From assembly GCA_018679315.1 (NCBI GenBank), contig JAHHLF010000114.1, positions 1-9,165 of the forward strand: a stretch of DNA of 9,165 nucleotides. Direction: 5' to 3'. A model generated the notes under the pieces. The model was given only the letters and a program-made list of their open reading frames with translations. It was not told the origin of the DNA and searched no databases. Source of the stretch: Bacteroidia bacterium. GTDB taxonomy: Bacteria > Bacteroidota > Bacteroidia > Flavobacteriales > Flavobacteriaceae. This document shows, in pieces, positions 1 through 6,245 of the stretch. Each line of letters opens with the position of its first letter. Position 1 is the stretch's first letter. Both the position numbers and the translations under genes were made by a program.

Positions 1-1252
1 CTTCTATAATACCCGATTCCTCATTGTTCGGCTGGATCTTTCCGGGGTTAAACTTGTAATAGATATTATTCAAGCCATAGTTGATCTGCAGGTTATTGCT
101 GATATAGTGTTTCAGATCATATTTGAGATTAAAATTCTGGATCCCGGAATCCCATTCGAAACCGGCAAAATCGAGGAGAAGTCCATAATAGTAATCGGAA
201 TAGATCAAAGAAAGGTTTGAAAACAATTTTTCAGAGAACAAGTGATTCCAACGGAAGTTGATCACGCTATTTCCATAGGTGTTGACAAAATTATCCGAGA
301 GACTAAATACATCCCGGCCGAAATAACCCGACAGGAACAAACTGTTCCGGGCATTGATCCGGTAATTCAACTTGGTATTCAGATCGTAGAAATAAGCCTC
401 ATTGTCTATATCGAACAAAGGGAGAAAAAAATGGGCATACGAAGCGCGGCCACCCGCCAGAAATGCCGCTTTATTTTTGACGATCGGTCCTTCTGCTAAT
501 AAGCGACTCGCCACAGCTCCAATACCACCATTCATACTGAACTTATTGCTATTACCCTCTTTTTGAAAGATCTCGAGCACAGATGAGACACGGCCTCCGT
601 AACGCGATGGAATGGCTCCTTTAAAAAGTTTTACATCTTTGATCGCATCCGGATTAAAGACGGAGAAAAAGCCAAAAAGATGAGATGAATTAAAGATGGT
701 CGCCTCATCGAGTAAGATCAGATTTTGATCGGCTGCCCCGCCCCGCACATTAAATCCTGATGATCCTTCTCCGGCATTGGTAACACCCGGGAGCAATACG
801 AGGGATTTAATAACATCTGCCTCTCCTAAAACCACGGGTATACTTTTTATGGTTTGAATAGATAGATTATTGACACTCATTTGGGGTTTACGGATGCTAA
901 TTTTTTCTACATCTTCTGTGAGAACTACCTCCTCCAATTCCTCCGCCTCAGAGCGTAATTGAAAATCGCGCTTAGTGTTTTGTTCAAAAGATATGGATTC
1001 AACAACATCCTGGTAACCTAGAGAGCTTATTTGGATGGTATAGGTACCTTCCGGTAAGGTGAGGGAGTAGAATCCGTATTCATTCGTGGTAACACCGGTC
1101 CTTAACTCAGGAACAGCGATTGTAACGCCTATTAAGTATTCGTTCGTAGACGCTTCACGTATCGTGCCGCTCAGGGTATATTTTTGCTGACCCTGTGCTG
1201 AAAGAAATGAAAAAAAAAGACTTGAAAGGAGGATCCAACGGACTGTCCTCAT
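1..1252 (-). CDS. TonB-dependent outer-membrane receptor with CarboxypepD_reg-like domain (5' part; C-terminus beyond left edge)
   Basis: The frame is open from ATG at 1252 to the window edge, 417 codons without a stop, so only the N-terminal part is present. Residues 1-21 form a signal peptide (hydrophobic ILLSSLFFSFLSAQG, then QQ). Residues about 26-107 are a CarboxypepD_reg-like beta-sandwich (LSGTIREASTNEYLIGVTI, TTNEYGFYSLTLPEGTY, SSLGYQD). Residues about 125-230 are the TonB plug, with FNVRGG at 167-172, LILLDEATIFNSSHLFGF at 178-195 and the closing RYGGRVSSVLEI at 217-228. From about 235 on, aromatic-rich alternating strands mark the start of the 22-strand barrel. The family takes up large or scarce ligands across the outer membrane using TonB energy. 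The ligand cannot be read from this part, and there is no sign of a SusC/SusD arrangement. Many receptors with this plug sequence are, as I recall, followed by a DUF4249 lipoprotein gene, which would lie beyond position 1. The gene is 65 bp downstream of icd and probably has its own promoter. Confidence 0.93.
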   Translation of the reverse strand, partial: MRTVRWILLSSLFFSFLSAQGQQKYTLSGTIREASTNEYLIGVTIAVPELRTGVTTNEYGFYSLTLPEGTYTIQISSLGYQDVVESISFEQNTKRDFQLRSEAEELEEVVLTEDVEKISIRKPQMSVNNLSIQTIKSIPVVLGEADVIKSLVLLPGVTNAGEGSSGFNVRGGAADQNLILLDEATIFNSSHLFGFFSVFNPDAIKDVKLFKGAIPSRYGGRVSSVLEIFQKEGNSNKFSMNGGIGAVASRLLAEGPIVKNKAAFLAGGRASYAHFFLPLFDIDNEAYFYDLNTKLNYRINARNSLFLSGYFGRDVFSLSDNFVNTYGNSVINFRWNHLFSEKLFSNLSLIYSDYYYGLLLDFAGFEWDSGIQNFNLKYDLKHYISNNLQINYGLNNIYYKFNPGKIQPNNEESGIIE

Positions 1253-1268
1253 AGGTGCAATTTTTATT

Positions 1269-1301
1269 TAAATATAGGCATAACCTCCGGATGATTACCA
1301 A
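1269..1301 (-). promoter_or_regulatory. Candidate Bacteroidota promoter for the TonB-dependent receptor
   Basis: On the minus strand a TTG (1299-1301) is separated by 22 bp from TATATTTA (1269-1276), which matches TAnnTTTG except in the last base. Transcription would start near 1265 and leave a leader of only about a dozen bases before the ATG at 1252. The spacing is at the long end of the range reported for flavobacterial promoters, and the 65-bp gap could also be read through from icd. This is a tentative call. Confidence 0.35.
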
Positions 1302-1316
1302 AAAGTCACGGAGATT

Positions 1317-3539
1317 TTACCCTATTTCTGAGAGAATCAAATTTAATGTTGCACTAGGTCGCATTGCGGTATTTGCTTTTTTGGAATCCGGCAAATAGTA
1401 ACCTCCAATATCTTGAGCAACACCTTGAGCATCAAGAAGTTCCTTAGTTATTTGAGTTTCATTCGAAGTTAGCGCTCCAGCAATTTTTTGAAATTGCGCT
1501 TTCAATTCGGCATCTTCATTCTGCTCCGCTAATTGCTGCGCCCAATACATGGCCAGGTAAAAATGACTTCCGCGCGTATCCAGTTCACCTACTTTTCGGG
1601 AAGGTGAGCGTTTATTATCCAGGAACATTTCTGTCGCCTCATCAAGGGTAGTACCCAATATTCTGGCCTTAGCATTATTGTTTTTCTCAGCATAATGGTC
1701 CAGGCACACACCCAGGGCCATGAATTCTCCAAGGGAATCCCATCGAAGGTGTCCTTCTTCCTCAAACTGCTCAACATGTTTAGGGGCAGAACCCCCAGCT
1801 CCTGTTTCAAAGAGGCCGCCACCATTCATTAGCGGAACTATAGAGAGCATTTTGGCACTGGTGCCCACTTCTAGAATAGGGAATAGGTCAGTTAAATAAT
1901 CACGAAGTACATTTCCGGAAACTGAAATCGTGTCTTTCCCGGCTTTCATGCGTTCCAAGGTAAATTGAGTAGCCTCTACAGGAGACAGGATGCGCAGATC
2001 CAGTCCCTCAGTGTTATGTTCTTTAAGGTATTCCCGCACTTTGGTTATGAGTTCTATGTCATGAGCACGACTATCGTCTAACCAAAAAACAGCCGGCGTA
2101 TTGGTAGCTCTTGCTCGACTCACGGCTAATTTGACCCAATCCCTAACCGGGGCATCCTTAACCTGGCACATACGCCAAATATCACCAGGTTCAACTTTAT
2201 GAGTCAGTATTTGAGCTTCACTTGCTTCATCGATAACGCTGACTGTACCACTTAGGGGAATCTCAAAAGTCTTATCGTGAGAACCGTACTCCTCTGCTTT
2301 TTGGGCCATAAGACCCACATTGGGAACAGTACCCATGGTAGTGGGATCAAAAGCGCCATGCTCCCTGCAGAAGTCGATCGTCGATTGATAAATGCCCGAA
2401 TAACTGCTATCCGGAATAATGGCAAGTGTATCTTGAGATTGTCCATCCTTGTTCCACATCTGACCTGAATTTCGGATCATGGCCGGCATTGAGGCATCAA
2501 TGATAATATCGCTGGGAACATGAAGATTGGTGATCCCTTTGTCTGAATTAACCATGGCAAGGTCCGGACCTTCATCCATGGCCTGTTGAATGGCATTGAG
2601 AATTGATTGACGATCGGTTTCATTCAATTCTTCAAGATCGTTATATAAACTTTCCAAGCCATCATTGGCATTGTAGCTTATGGATTGCAGTTGATCTCCA
2701 TATTTTTCGAATACTTCGTGAAAGTAGGTTTTCATAATATGCCCGAATATGATCGGGTCGGAAACCTTCATCATAGTAGCTTTAAGATGGGCTGAAAAAA
2801 GGATATTCTTGTCTTTTGCCTCTTGTACAGAAGTACTCAAGAAGTTTAATAGGGCATTTTTCTCCATGACACTCGCATCTATGATCTCATCGGCCAGGAG
2901 GTTGATGCCTTTTTTTAGAATTTGTTTGTTGCCAGCAGCGTCTGTGAGTTCAATACGAACTGATGTGGCGTCCTTTATAGTTACGGATTTCTCATTGTGT
3001 CTGAAATCCCCGGAGGTCATAGAGGCAACATTTGATTGAGAGCTGGAACTCCACTCGCCCATATGATGTGGATTTTTCCTGGCGTAGTTCTTTATGGGCT
3101 TAGGTGCTCGTCTGTCGGAATTGCCTTCCCGCAATACAGGATTGACGGCGCTTCCTTTTATTTTGTCATACCTGTTCTTAATTTCTTTCTCCTGTGATGA
3201 TCTCGGATCCTCGGGATAGTCAGGTATGGGATACCCTTTTTGCTGCAGCTCTTCAATGGCCTCTTTAAGTTGTGGGATGGAGGCACTGATATTGGGAAGC
3301 TTAATGATGCATGCTTCCGGCTTTTTAACCAGTTCACCTAGCTCTGCCAGATCATTCGGTTGTTGTTTCTCTGCAGGTAGTATATCCGGAAAGACAGCCA
3401 GGATCCGACCTGCTAAGGAGATATCTTTTGTGTCAATTTCAATATTGGCAAAACGTGTGAACGCCTGCACTATGGGTAAGAACGAACGAGTGGCGAGGGC
3501 AGGAGCCTCATCGGTTCGGGTATAAATGATCTTGGGCAT
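1317..3539 (-). CDS. icd: NADP-dependent isocitrate dehydrogenase, monomeric type (EC 1.1.1.42)
   Basis: Converts isocitrate and NADP+ to 2-oxoglutarate, CO2 and NADPH in the cytoplasmic TCA cycle. The 740-residue length is that of the monomeric class (about 740), not the roughly 415-residue dimeric class. Recognisable stretches include the start MPKIIYTRTDEAPALATRSF, GSAVNPVLREGNSDRRAP at 129-146 and MNGGGLFETGAGGSAPKHVE at 571-590. By motif alignment to the Azotobacter enzyme, the isocitrate/metal residues are present: S130, N133, R137, R143, K253, D348, Y418, R546, D547 and D551. The NADP-contacting residues H588, R599, D601 and R648 are also present, so the enzyme should be active. The ATG at 3539 gives the canonical N-terminus and lies about 20 nt from a predicted transcription start. 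Upstream is a terminator, downstream a TonB receptor, so it is probably transcribed alone. Nothing suggests truncation or recent transfer. Confidence 0.97.
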   Translation of the reverse strand: MPKIIYTRTDEAPALATRSFLPIVQAFTRFANIEIDTKDISLAGRILAVFPDILPAEKQQPNDLAELGELVKKPEACIIKLPNISASIPQLKEAIEELQQKGYPIPDYPEDPRSSQEKEIKNRYDKIKGSAVNPVLREGNSDRRAPKPIKNYARKNPHHMGEWSSSSQSNVASMTSGDFRHNEKSVTIKDATSVRIELTDAAGNKQILKKGINLLADEIIDASVMEKNALLNFLSTSVQEAKDKNILFSAHLKATMMKVSDPIIFGHIMKTYFHEVFEKYGDQLQSISYNANDGLESLYNDLEELNETDRQSILNAIQQAMDEGPDLAMVNSDKGITNLHVPSDIIIDASMPAMIRNSGQMWNKDGQSQDTLAIIPDSSYSGIYQSTIDFCREHGAFDPTTMGTVPNVGLMAQKAEEYGSHDKTFEIPLSGTVSVIDEASEAQILTHKVEPGDIWRMCQVKDAPVRDWVKLAVSRARATNTPAVFWLDDSRAHDIELITKVREYLKEHNTEGLDLRILSPVEATQFTLERMKAGKDTISVSGNVLRDYLTDLFPILEVGTSAKMLSIVPLMNGGGLFETGAGGSAPKHVEQFEEEGHLRWDSLGEFMALGVCLDHYAEKNNNAKARILGTTLDEATEMFLDNKRSPSRKVGELDTRGSHFYLAMYWAQQLAEQNEDAELKAQFQKIAGALTSNETQITKELLDAQGVAQDIGGYYLPDSKKANTAMRPSATLNLILSEIG

Positions 3540-3564
3540 AAATGCACTTCTTTAACTAAGTCTG

Positions 3565-3572
3565 CAAATATA
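3565..3572 (-). promoter_or_regulatory. -7 promoter element for icd (TATATTTG)
   Basis: TATATTTG on the minus strand is a perfect match to the Bacteroidota -7 consensus TAnnTTTG. It lies 25 bp upstream of the icd ATG, predicting a start near 3560 and a leader of about 20 nt. No good TTG/TTTG is found at the expected -33 position; CTTTC is the nearest. Its place just downstream of the hairpin at 3643-3681 implies that icd is transcribed independently of whatever that hairpin ends. Confidence 0.6.
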
Positions 3573-3637
3573 CAATTTTATGGGAGCTAGAAAGGTGCAG
3601 AAATATAGAGAAGACAGATGACACGGGAAGCTATAAA

Positions 3638-4050
3638 AGACAAAAGCCATATCACTGTAACGGGTACATTGATATGGCTTTCTAGAAACAGTTTGCAAAC
3701 GTTTTGTGTTGTACCGAAGTACCTCACTGCAACCATTGATTGCATCCGCATACTGTTTCAACGTTCGCATTATTTTTCTTTATTCAGCTTTCACTTCCTA
3801 CTTACTCCATAATACTTCTCGTTGCTTTAATACTTTTTCATTAAAACTGAAACCGAAGTCTCAAAATTAAATTAAGAGTATCCACATAGTGTCCTGAGGG
3901 CGACAGCCCCCTTTTCTTTATGCTCACTTCTCCATCCACTCGGATAACAAGTTACCCTTGTTTCTTTTGAAGCTAACCAACAAAGCAAAGAACGTCAACT
4001 TTACTGTGCCTTTCCAAAACTGCCCTGAACGGACCTTCTCTTTCAAACAC
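3638..4050 (-). ncRNA. Candidate structured non-coding RNA, about 410 nt, no family recognised
   Basis: A promoter-like pair lies just upstream (4055-4085) and a terminator hairpin forms the 3' end (3643-3681). Between them the minus-strand RNA can form successive stems (plus coordinates): AACAAG(GGUAA)CUUGUU 3946-3962; AUCC(GAGU)GGAU 3934-3945; GGGGGC(UGUC)GCCCUC 3896-3911; UUGAGAC(UUCG)GUUUCAG 3847-3864; and an 8-bp helix GAAACAGU/ACUGUUUC (3752-3759 with 3685-3692). That helix encloses UGCAA(UCAAUGG)UUGCA 3728-3744 and GUAC(UUCG)GUAC 3711-3722. Two loops are C(UUCG)G tetraloops typical of stable RNA. Some stems rely on G-U pairs that become A-C mismatches on the plus strand, pointing to minus transcription. 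I found no RNase P, SRP RNA or tmRNA hallmarks. It could instead be a long 3' UTR of the upstream gene, or decayed coding sequence: minus-strand frames at 3924-4100 and 3841-3951 also look protein-like. Confidence 0.42.
3643..3681 (-). terminator. Long Rho-independent terminator hairpin upstream of icd
   Basis: A perfect 12-bp inverted repeat, AAAGCCATATCA/TGATATGGCTTT, is extended inward after one mismatch by TGTA/TACA around a 5-nt loop. On the minus strand the stem is followed by TTTTGTCTTTTAT, a U-rich tail. On the plus strand the tail is poorer (TTTCTAG), and no plus-strand gene reads toward it. It would end the candidate RNA, or read-through from the gene at 4161-5456, and isolates icd from upstream transcription. 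Confidence 0.68.
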
Positions 4051-4054
4051 CCTG

Positions 4055-4085
4055 CTAAGATATACGGATATTCCAAACTGGCAAA
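4055..4085 (-). promoter_or_regulatory. Bacteroidota-type promoter in front of the candidate ncRNA
   Basis: On the minus strand TTTG (4082-4085) is followed after exactly 19 bp by TATCTTAG (4055-4062), one base from TAnnTTTG. No translatable gene with a normal start follows, so if the promoter is real its product is probably an RNA starting near 4050. A palindrome lies about 40 bp upstream. Confidence 0.45.
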
Positions 4086-4124
4086 TTTTACAAGCGTTTT
4101 AAAATCAACATTTTATGCACCGCA

Positions 4125-4146
4125 GTTATCAACAATTGTTCATAAC
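4125..4146. repeat. Near-perfect 22-bp palindrome, possible operator
   Basis: The arms GTTATCAACAA and TTGTTCATAAC are complementary at 10 of 11 positions, with AACAATTGTT perfect in the centre. The palindrome lies 14 bp beyond the stop codon of the gene at 4161-5456 and about 40 bp upstream of the -33 box at 4082-4085. It has no T-run, so it is a poor terminator and a better protein-binding site. The arm TTATCAACA also resembles a DnaA box (one mismatch to TTATCCACA). Which protein binds cannot be told from sequence. Confidence 0.5.
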
Positions 4147-4160
4147 CTGAGCGAGCCGAT

Positions 4161-5456
4161 CTACCCTGTTTTGCCCTTTTCTTTTTTGAGTTGTCTTTGG
4201 ATCTTTCTGATAGCGGATTCAATCGACTTTTCGGGTTCTATAATGTTGTACTCGCCCCAGAAATCGGGATCTGAGAAGCCAACAGCTTCGTCAGACATAA
4301 TGATGGAAGTTTTCATCCTGTCTTTGGGCTTTGGCACTTCCCCGCTTACATTTTTTTCCCAATCGGTTATCGCCATTTCACTGGTCATACTATACACGGA
4401 GTTAAATAGCTTTTTATTCCAGTTAACTTTAAATTCCATAATGGCATTGCTGTATCCATAATACCATCTTCCATCTTTCTCCCGATAGTCTACTCGGTAA
4501 GCCACTTCAGTAGGATATACCTTGGCATGCCTTGGTTTTTTCCGAACAAAGAGTCGGGCTGCCAATTCCTTATTGGTGATCTTTAAGGAGAATATCGCAG
4601 AGGTCAGAATTTTCTTTTCTGCATCTATATAGAGTTTCCCTCTATATAAGGGCTCCATGATACCGGGCTTCTGCTCAAAATTCACGACATAGACCCGTTT
4701 ATCATTAATATTTGTCGCGCGGTCAAAACTAAAGTTGTAGTCCTTAATACTTTCACTGCTGAACAAATTATCAGGATATTTCATGATATCCACATAAAGC
4801 GCATTATAAGGTCCGCCTTGCAATTTCAACGCTAGTGTGTCCAGTTTACTATAGTCCGTACTCTTTCTCGCCTTATACAAGGAGACAGCATCTCTACGTG
4901 AACTCACATAAGGTGTTTTGTAAATGGTAACAACTGCTTCGGACAGAGATACATTGCGCCTTCGTTTTTTTATCGTTTCCCTGTAGAAAGCCGTCATAGT
5001 GGTAGCATCCTTAAAATAATTTTCGCCTCTTTTAGCGATCATAATCTTAACCAGGGCCAGGGCACTTTTAGGGGCGCTTACATCTACTTCGGCCAATTGG
5101 GTGATTCCTACATCCAATTTTACTCTATTGTTTTTTTCCTGGAACCATTCAAGGGGGAGGGATCTGGACTTATATCCTAAAAAGGAAACAATGATATTAC
5201 CTGTCTGAGCATCACTCGGAATTTTGAGCAAAAATTCACCTTCGGTATTGGTAACGGTACTTATGTTGCTACCTTCTAATAAAAGGGTGGCAAATACTAA
5301 GGGTTCATTTGAACGCGAATCAACCACCTCTCCTTTTAGCGCTCTGAAATTAATTGGGTCATCTTGTCCGGCCACAGGTCCAAAAACCATACTCAATAAG
5401 AGTAAAAGCATCCATTGGTTCTTCTTAGATCGGACATTCATCTTGCACATTTTCAT
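4161..5456 (-). CDS. Exported CarboxypepD_reg-like domain protein of unknown function
   Basis: A 431-residue exported protein. Residues 1-30 are a signal peptide: basic MKMCKMNVRSKKNQ, then MLLLLLSMVFGPVAG, cleavage before QDD. M6 (ATG at 5441) is an equally possible start. Residues about 38-127 are a CarboxypepD_reg-like domain (LKGEVVDSRSNEPLVFATL, TNTEGEFLLKI, VSFLGYKSR). The remaining 300 residues match a pattern common in Bacteroidota: MTAFYRETIKKRR at 153-165, beta-rich segments such as YRGKLYIDAEKKILTSAIF at 271-289, and FWGEYNIIEPEKSIESAI at 399-416 before a basic tail. Its layout resembles the N-terminal half of DUF5686 proteins without their outer-membrane barrel, so I infer a periplasmic or surface-associated product. 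No catalytic residues are apparent. It is cut off from the upstream operon by the terminator at 5581-5610 and is probably transcribed alone. Confidence 0.85.
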   Translation of the reverse strand: MKMCKMNVRSKKNQWMLLLLLSMVFGPVAGQDDPINFRALKGEVVDSRSNEPLVFATLLLEGSNISTVTNTEGEFLLKIPSDAQTGNIIVSFLGYKSRSLPLEWFQEKNNRVKLDVGITQLAEVDVSAPKSALALVKIMIAKRGENYFKDATTMTAFYRETIKKRRRNVSLSEAVVTIYKTPYVSSRRDAVSLYKARKSTDYSKLDTLALKLQGGPYNALYVDIMKYPDNLFSSESIKDYNFSFDRATNINDKRVYVVNFEQKPGIMEPLYRGKLYIDAEKKILTSAIFSLKITNKELAARLFVRKKPRHAKVYPTEVAYRVDYREKDGRWYYGYSNAIMEFKVNWNKKLFNSVYSMTSEMAITDWEKNVSGEVPKPKDRMKTSIIMSDEAVGFSDPDFWGEYNIIEPEKSIESAIRKIQRQLKKEKGKTG

Positions 5457-5580
5457 ATCAATCTAATTTAATTAAAGGTCTTTTATTGGGGATTTTGAGA
5501 TGGCCCCCCTAAGTTACTAAAATAGCACCTAAAAGGCTGTTAAACTTATCCCATAATTAAATGAAGAATACGCTATTAAT

Positions 5581-5610
5581 AAAAAACCTCCAGGTATTCT
5601 GGAGGCTTTT
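5581..5610 (-). terminator. Strong bidirectional intrinsic terminator ending the DUF349-DinB operon
   Basis: A 7-bp GC-rich perfect stem CCTCCAG/CTGGAGG (5587-5593 with 5599-5605) has a 5-nt loop. It is flanked by six A at 5581-5586 and by CTTTT at 5606-5610, so it has a U-tract in either direction, the better one (TTTTTTATT) on the minus strand. It starts 12 bp past the stop codon of the second DinB gene. Confidence 0.9.
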
Positions 5611-5621
5611 AATCGGGCTTT

Positions 5622-6227
5622 TTATTCGGAAGGATAGCCTTCACTTTCTTTAATTTCCATGATCTGTTTGACATGGCGTTCGGTGTGACCAGACATGAAT
5701 AGGACTATTTGTAGTCCATCTATAGTTCCAAAAGGCAGCTGGCCGTATCGGTTGCGGAGATCTTCCCGGGTCTCATCAACAAAGGCAATATGCATGCTTC
5801 TCGTGCCCATTAATACCCCGAGTGTTTCTTGATATGTGCCAAATTTACCACTGGGCTCAAACGGTTCCGAAGTTTTAACCTTACCACTTCTGTCACGTAT
5901 CATCGCCAGCAGCTCTCCATCTGTCATTTTAATCTCTGCTCTTTTAGATGGATCTGCAGGAGTATTAAGGGCGCCTTTGATCATTTCGCCAAAGGCCTTT
6001 TCTGAAATGGCCAAGTGTTCAACGCATTCTGCAATTGACCAAGCCTCTTCACTACTTTTAAAATTTAATTGGGCAGGAGATAATCCTGCTGTACTCTCTT
6101 CCAGCATATCACGCGTATTCTCCAACTCGGCAATCGCCATACTGCGTTCTTCCTCCGTAAGTTCCTGTTGAGCTAAAGCGGGACTTATTAAAAATAGTGT
6201 CATTAGGAATGTGAAAATGATTTTCAT
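5622..6227 (-). CDS. Exported DinB-family (DinB/YfiT-like) putative metal-binding protein
   Basis: A 201-residue protein with a clear signal peptide (MKIIFTFLMTLFLISPALA, cleaved before QQ) followed by a four-helix DinB-like domain. The family's metal triad is complete: H71 in WSIAECVEHLAISE, and H181 plus H185 in GHTERHVKQIM. In known members this HxnHxxxH set binds a divalent metal, and some relatives are thiol-dependent transferases or hydrolases. The substrate here is unknown. DinB proteins are usually cytoplasmic; this one should act in the periplasm or beyond. It lies 18 bp downstream of another exported DinB-like gene of the same length and is the last gene of the operon before the terminator at 5581-5610. 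The start gives a normal signal peptide, with no competing upstream ATG needed. Confidence 0.87.
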   Translation of the reverse strand: MKIIFTFLMTLFLISPALAQQELTEEERSMAIAELENTRDMLEESTAGLSPAQLNFKSSEEAWSIAECVEHLAISEKAFGEMIKGALNTPADPSKRAEIKMTDGELLAMIRDRSGKVKTSEPFEPSGKFGTYQETLGVLMGTRSMHIAFVDETREDLRNRYGQLPFGTIDGLQIVLFMSGHTERHVKQIMEIKESEGYPSE

Positions 6228-6245
6228 ACGTGTTTATTTAGGGAG

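Noticed and set aside
1282..1316. Terminator hairpin right after the icd stop (AATCTCCG/CGGAGGTT on the minus strand)
   Set aside because: 8 bp including one G-U pair, but a 19-nt loop and no U-tract; it also overlaps the receptor promoter candidate, so I do not call it.
3552..3770. 72-codon minus-strand ORF starting ATG at 3770
   Set aside because: It runs through the hairpins at 3711-3722 and 3643-3681 and through the icd -7 box, has an unusual Cys/Tyr/Phe-rich composition, and matches no family I know. Terminator and promoter explain the bases better.
3896..3911. Plus-strand terminator (GGGC-GACA-GCCC followed by CCTTTTCTTT)
   Set aside because: The stem is only 4 bp on the plus strand and no plus-strand gene lies upstream; the minus-strand pairing is longer thanks to a G-U pair.
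3638..4050. tmRNA, RNase P RNA or SRP RNA
   Set aside because: There is no tRNA-like acceptor with CCA or tag ORF, no GAGGAAAGTCC-like RNase P core, and no GGAAGCAGC SRP loop on the minus strand.
3841..4160. Chromosomal origin (oriC) with DnaA boxes
   Set aside because: Only two or three degenerate boxes are present, with no cluster, no AT-rich unwinding tract and no dnaA or dnaN nearby. Kept only as an alternative for the palindrome.
3958..4461. 167-codon plus-strand ORF
   Set aside because: More than half of it is antisense to the well-supported gene at 4161-5456, and the rest crosses the palindrome and promoter; it has no domain or start signal.
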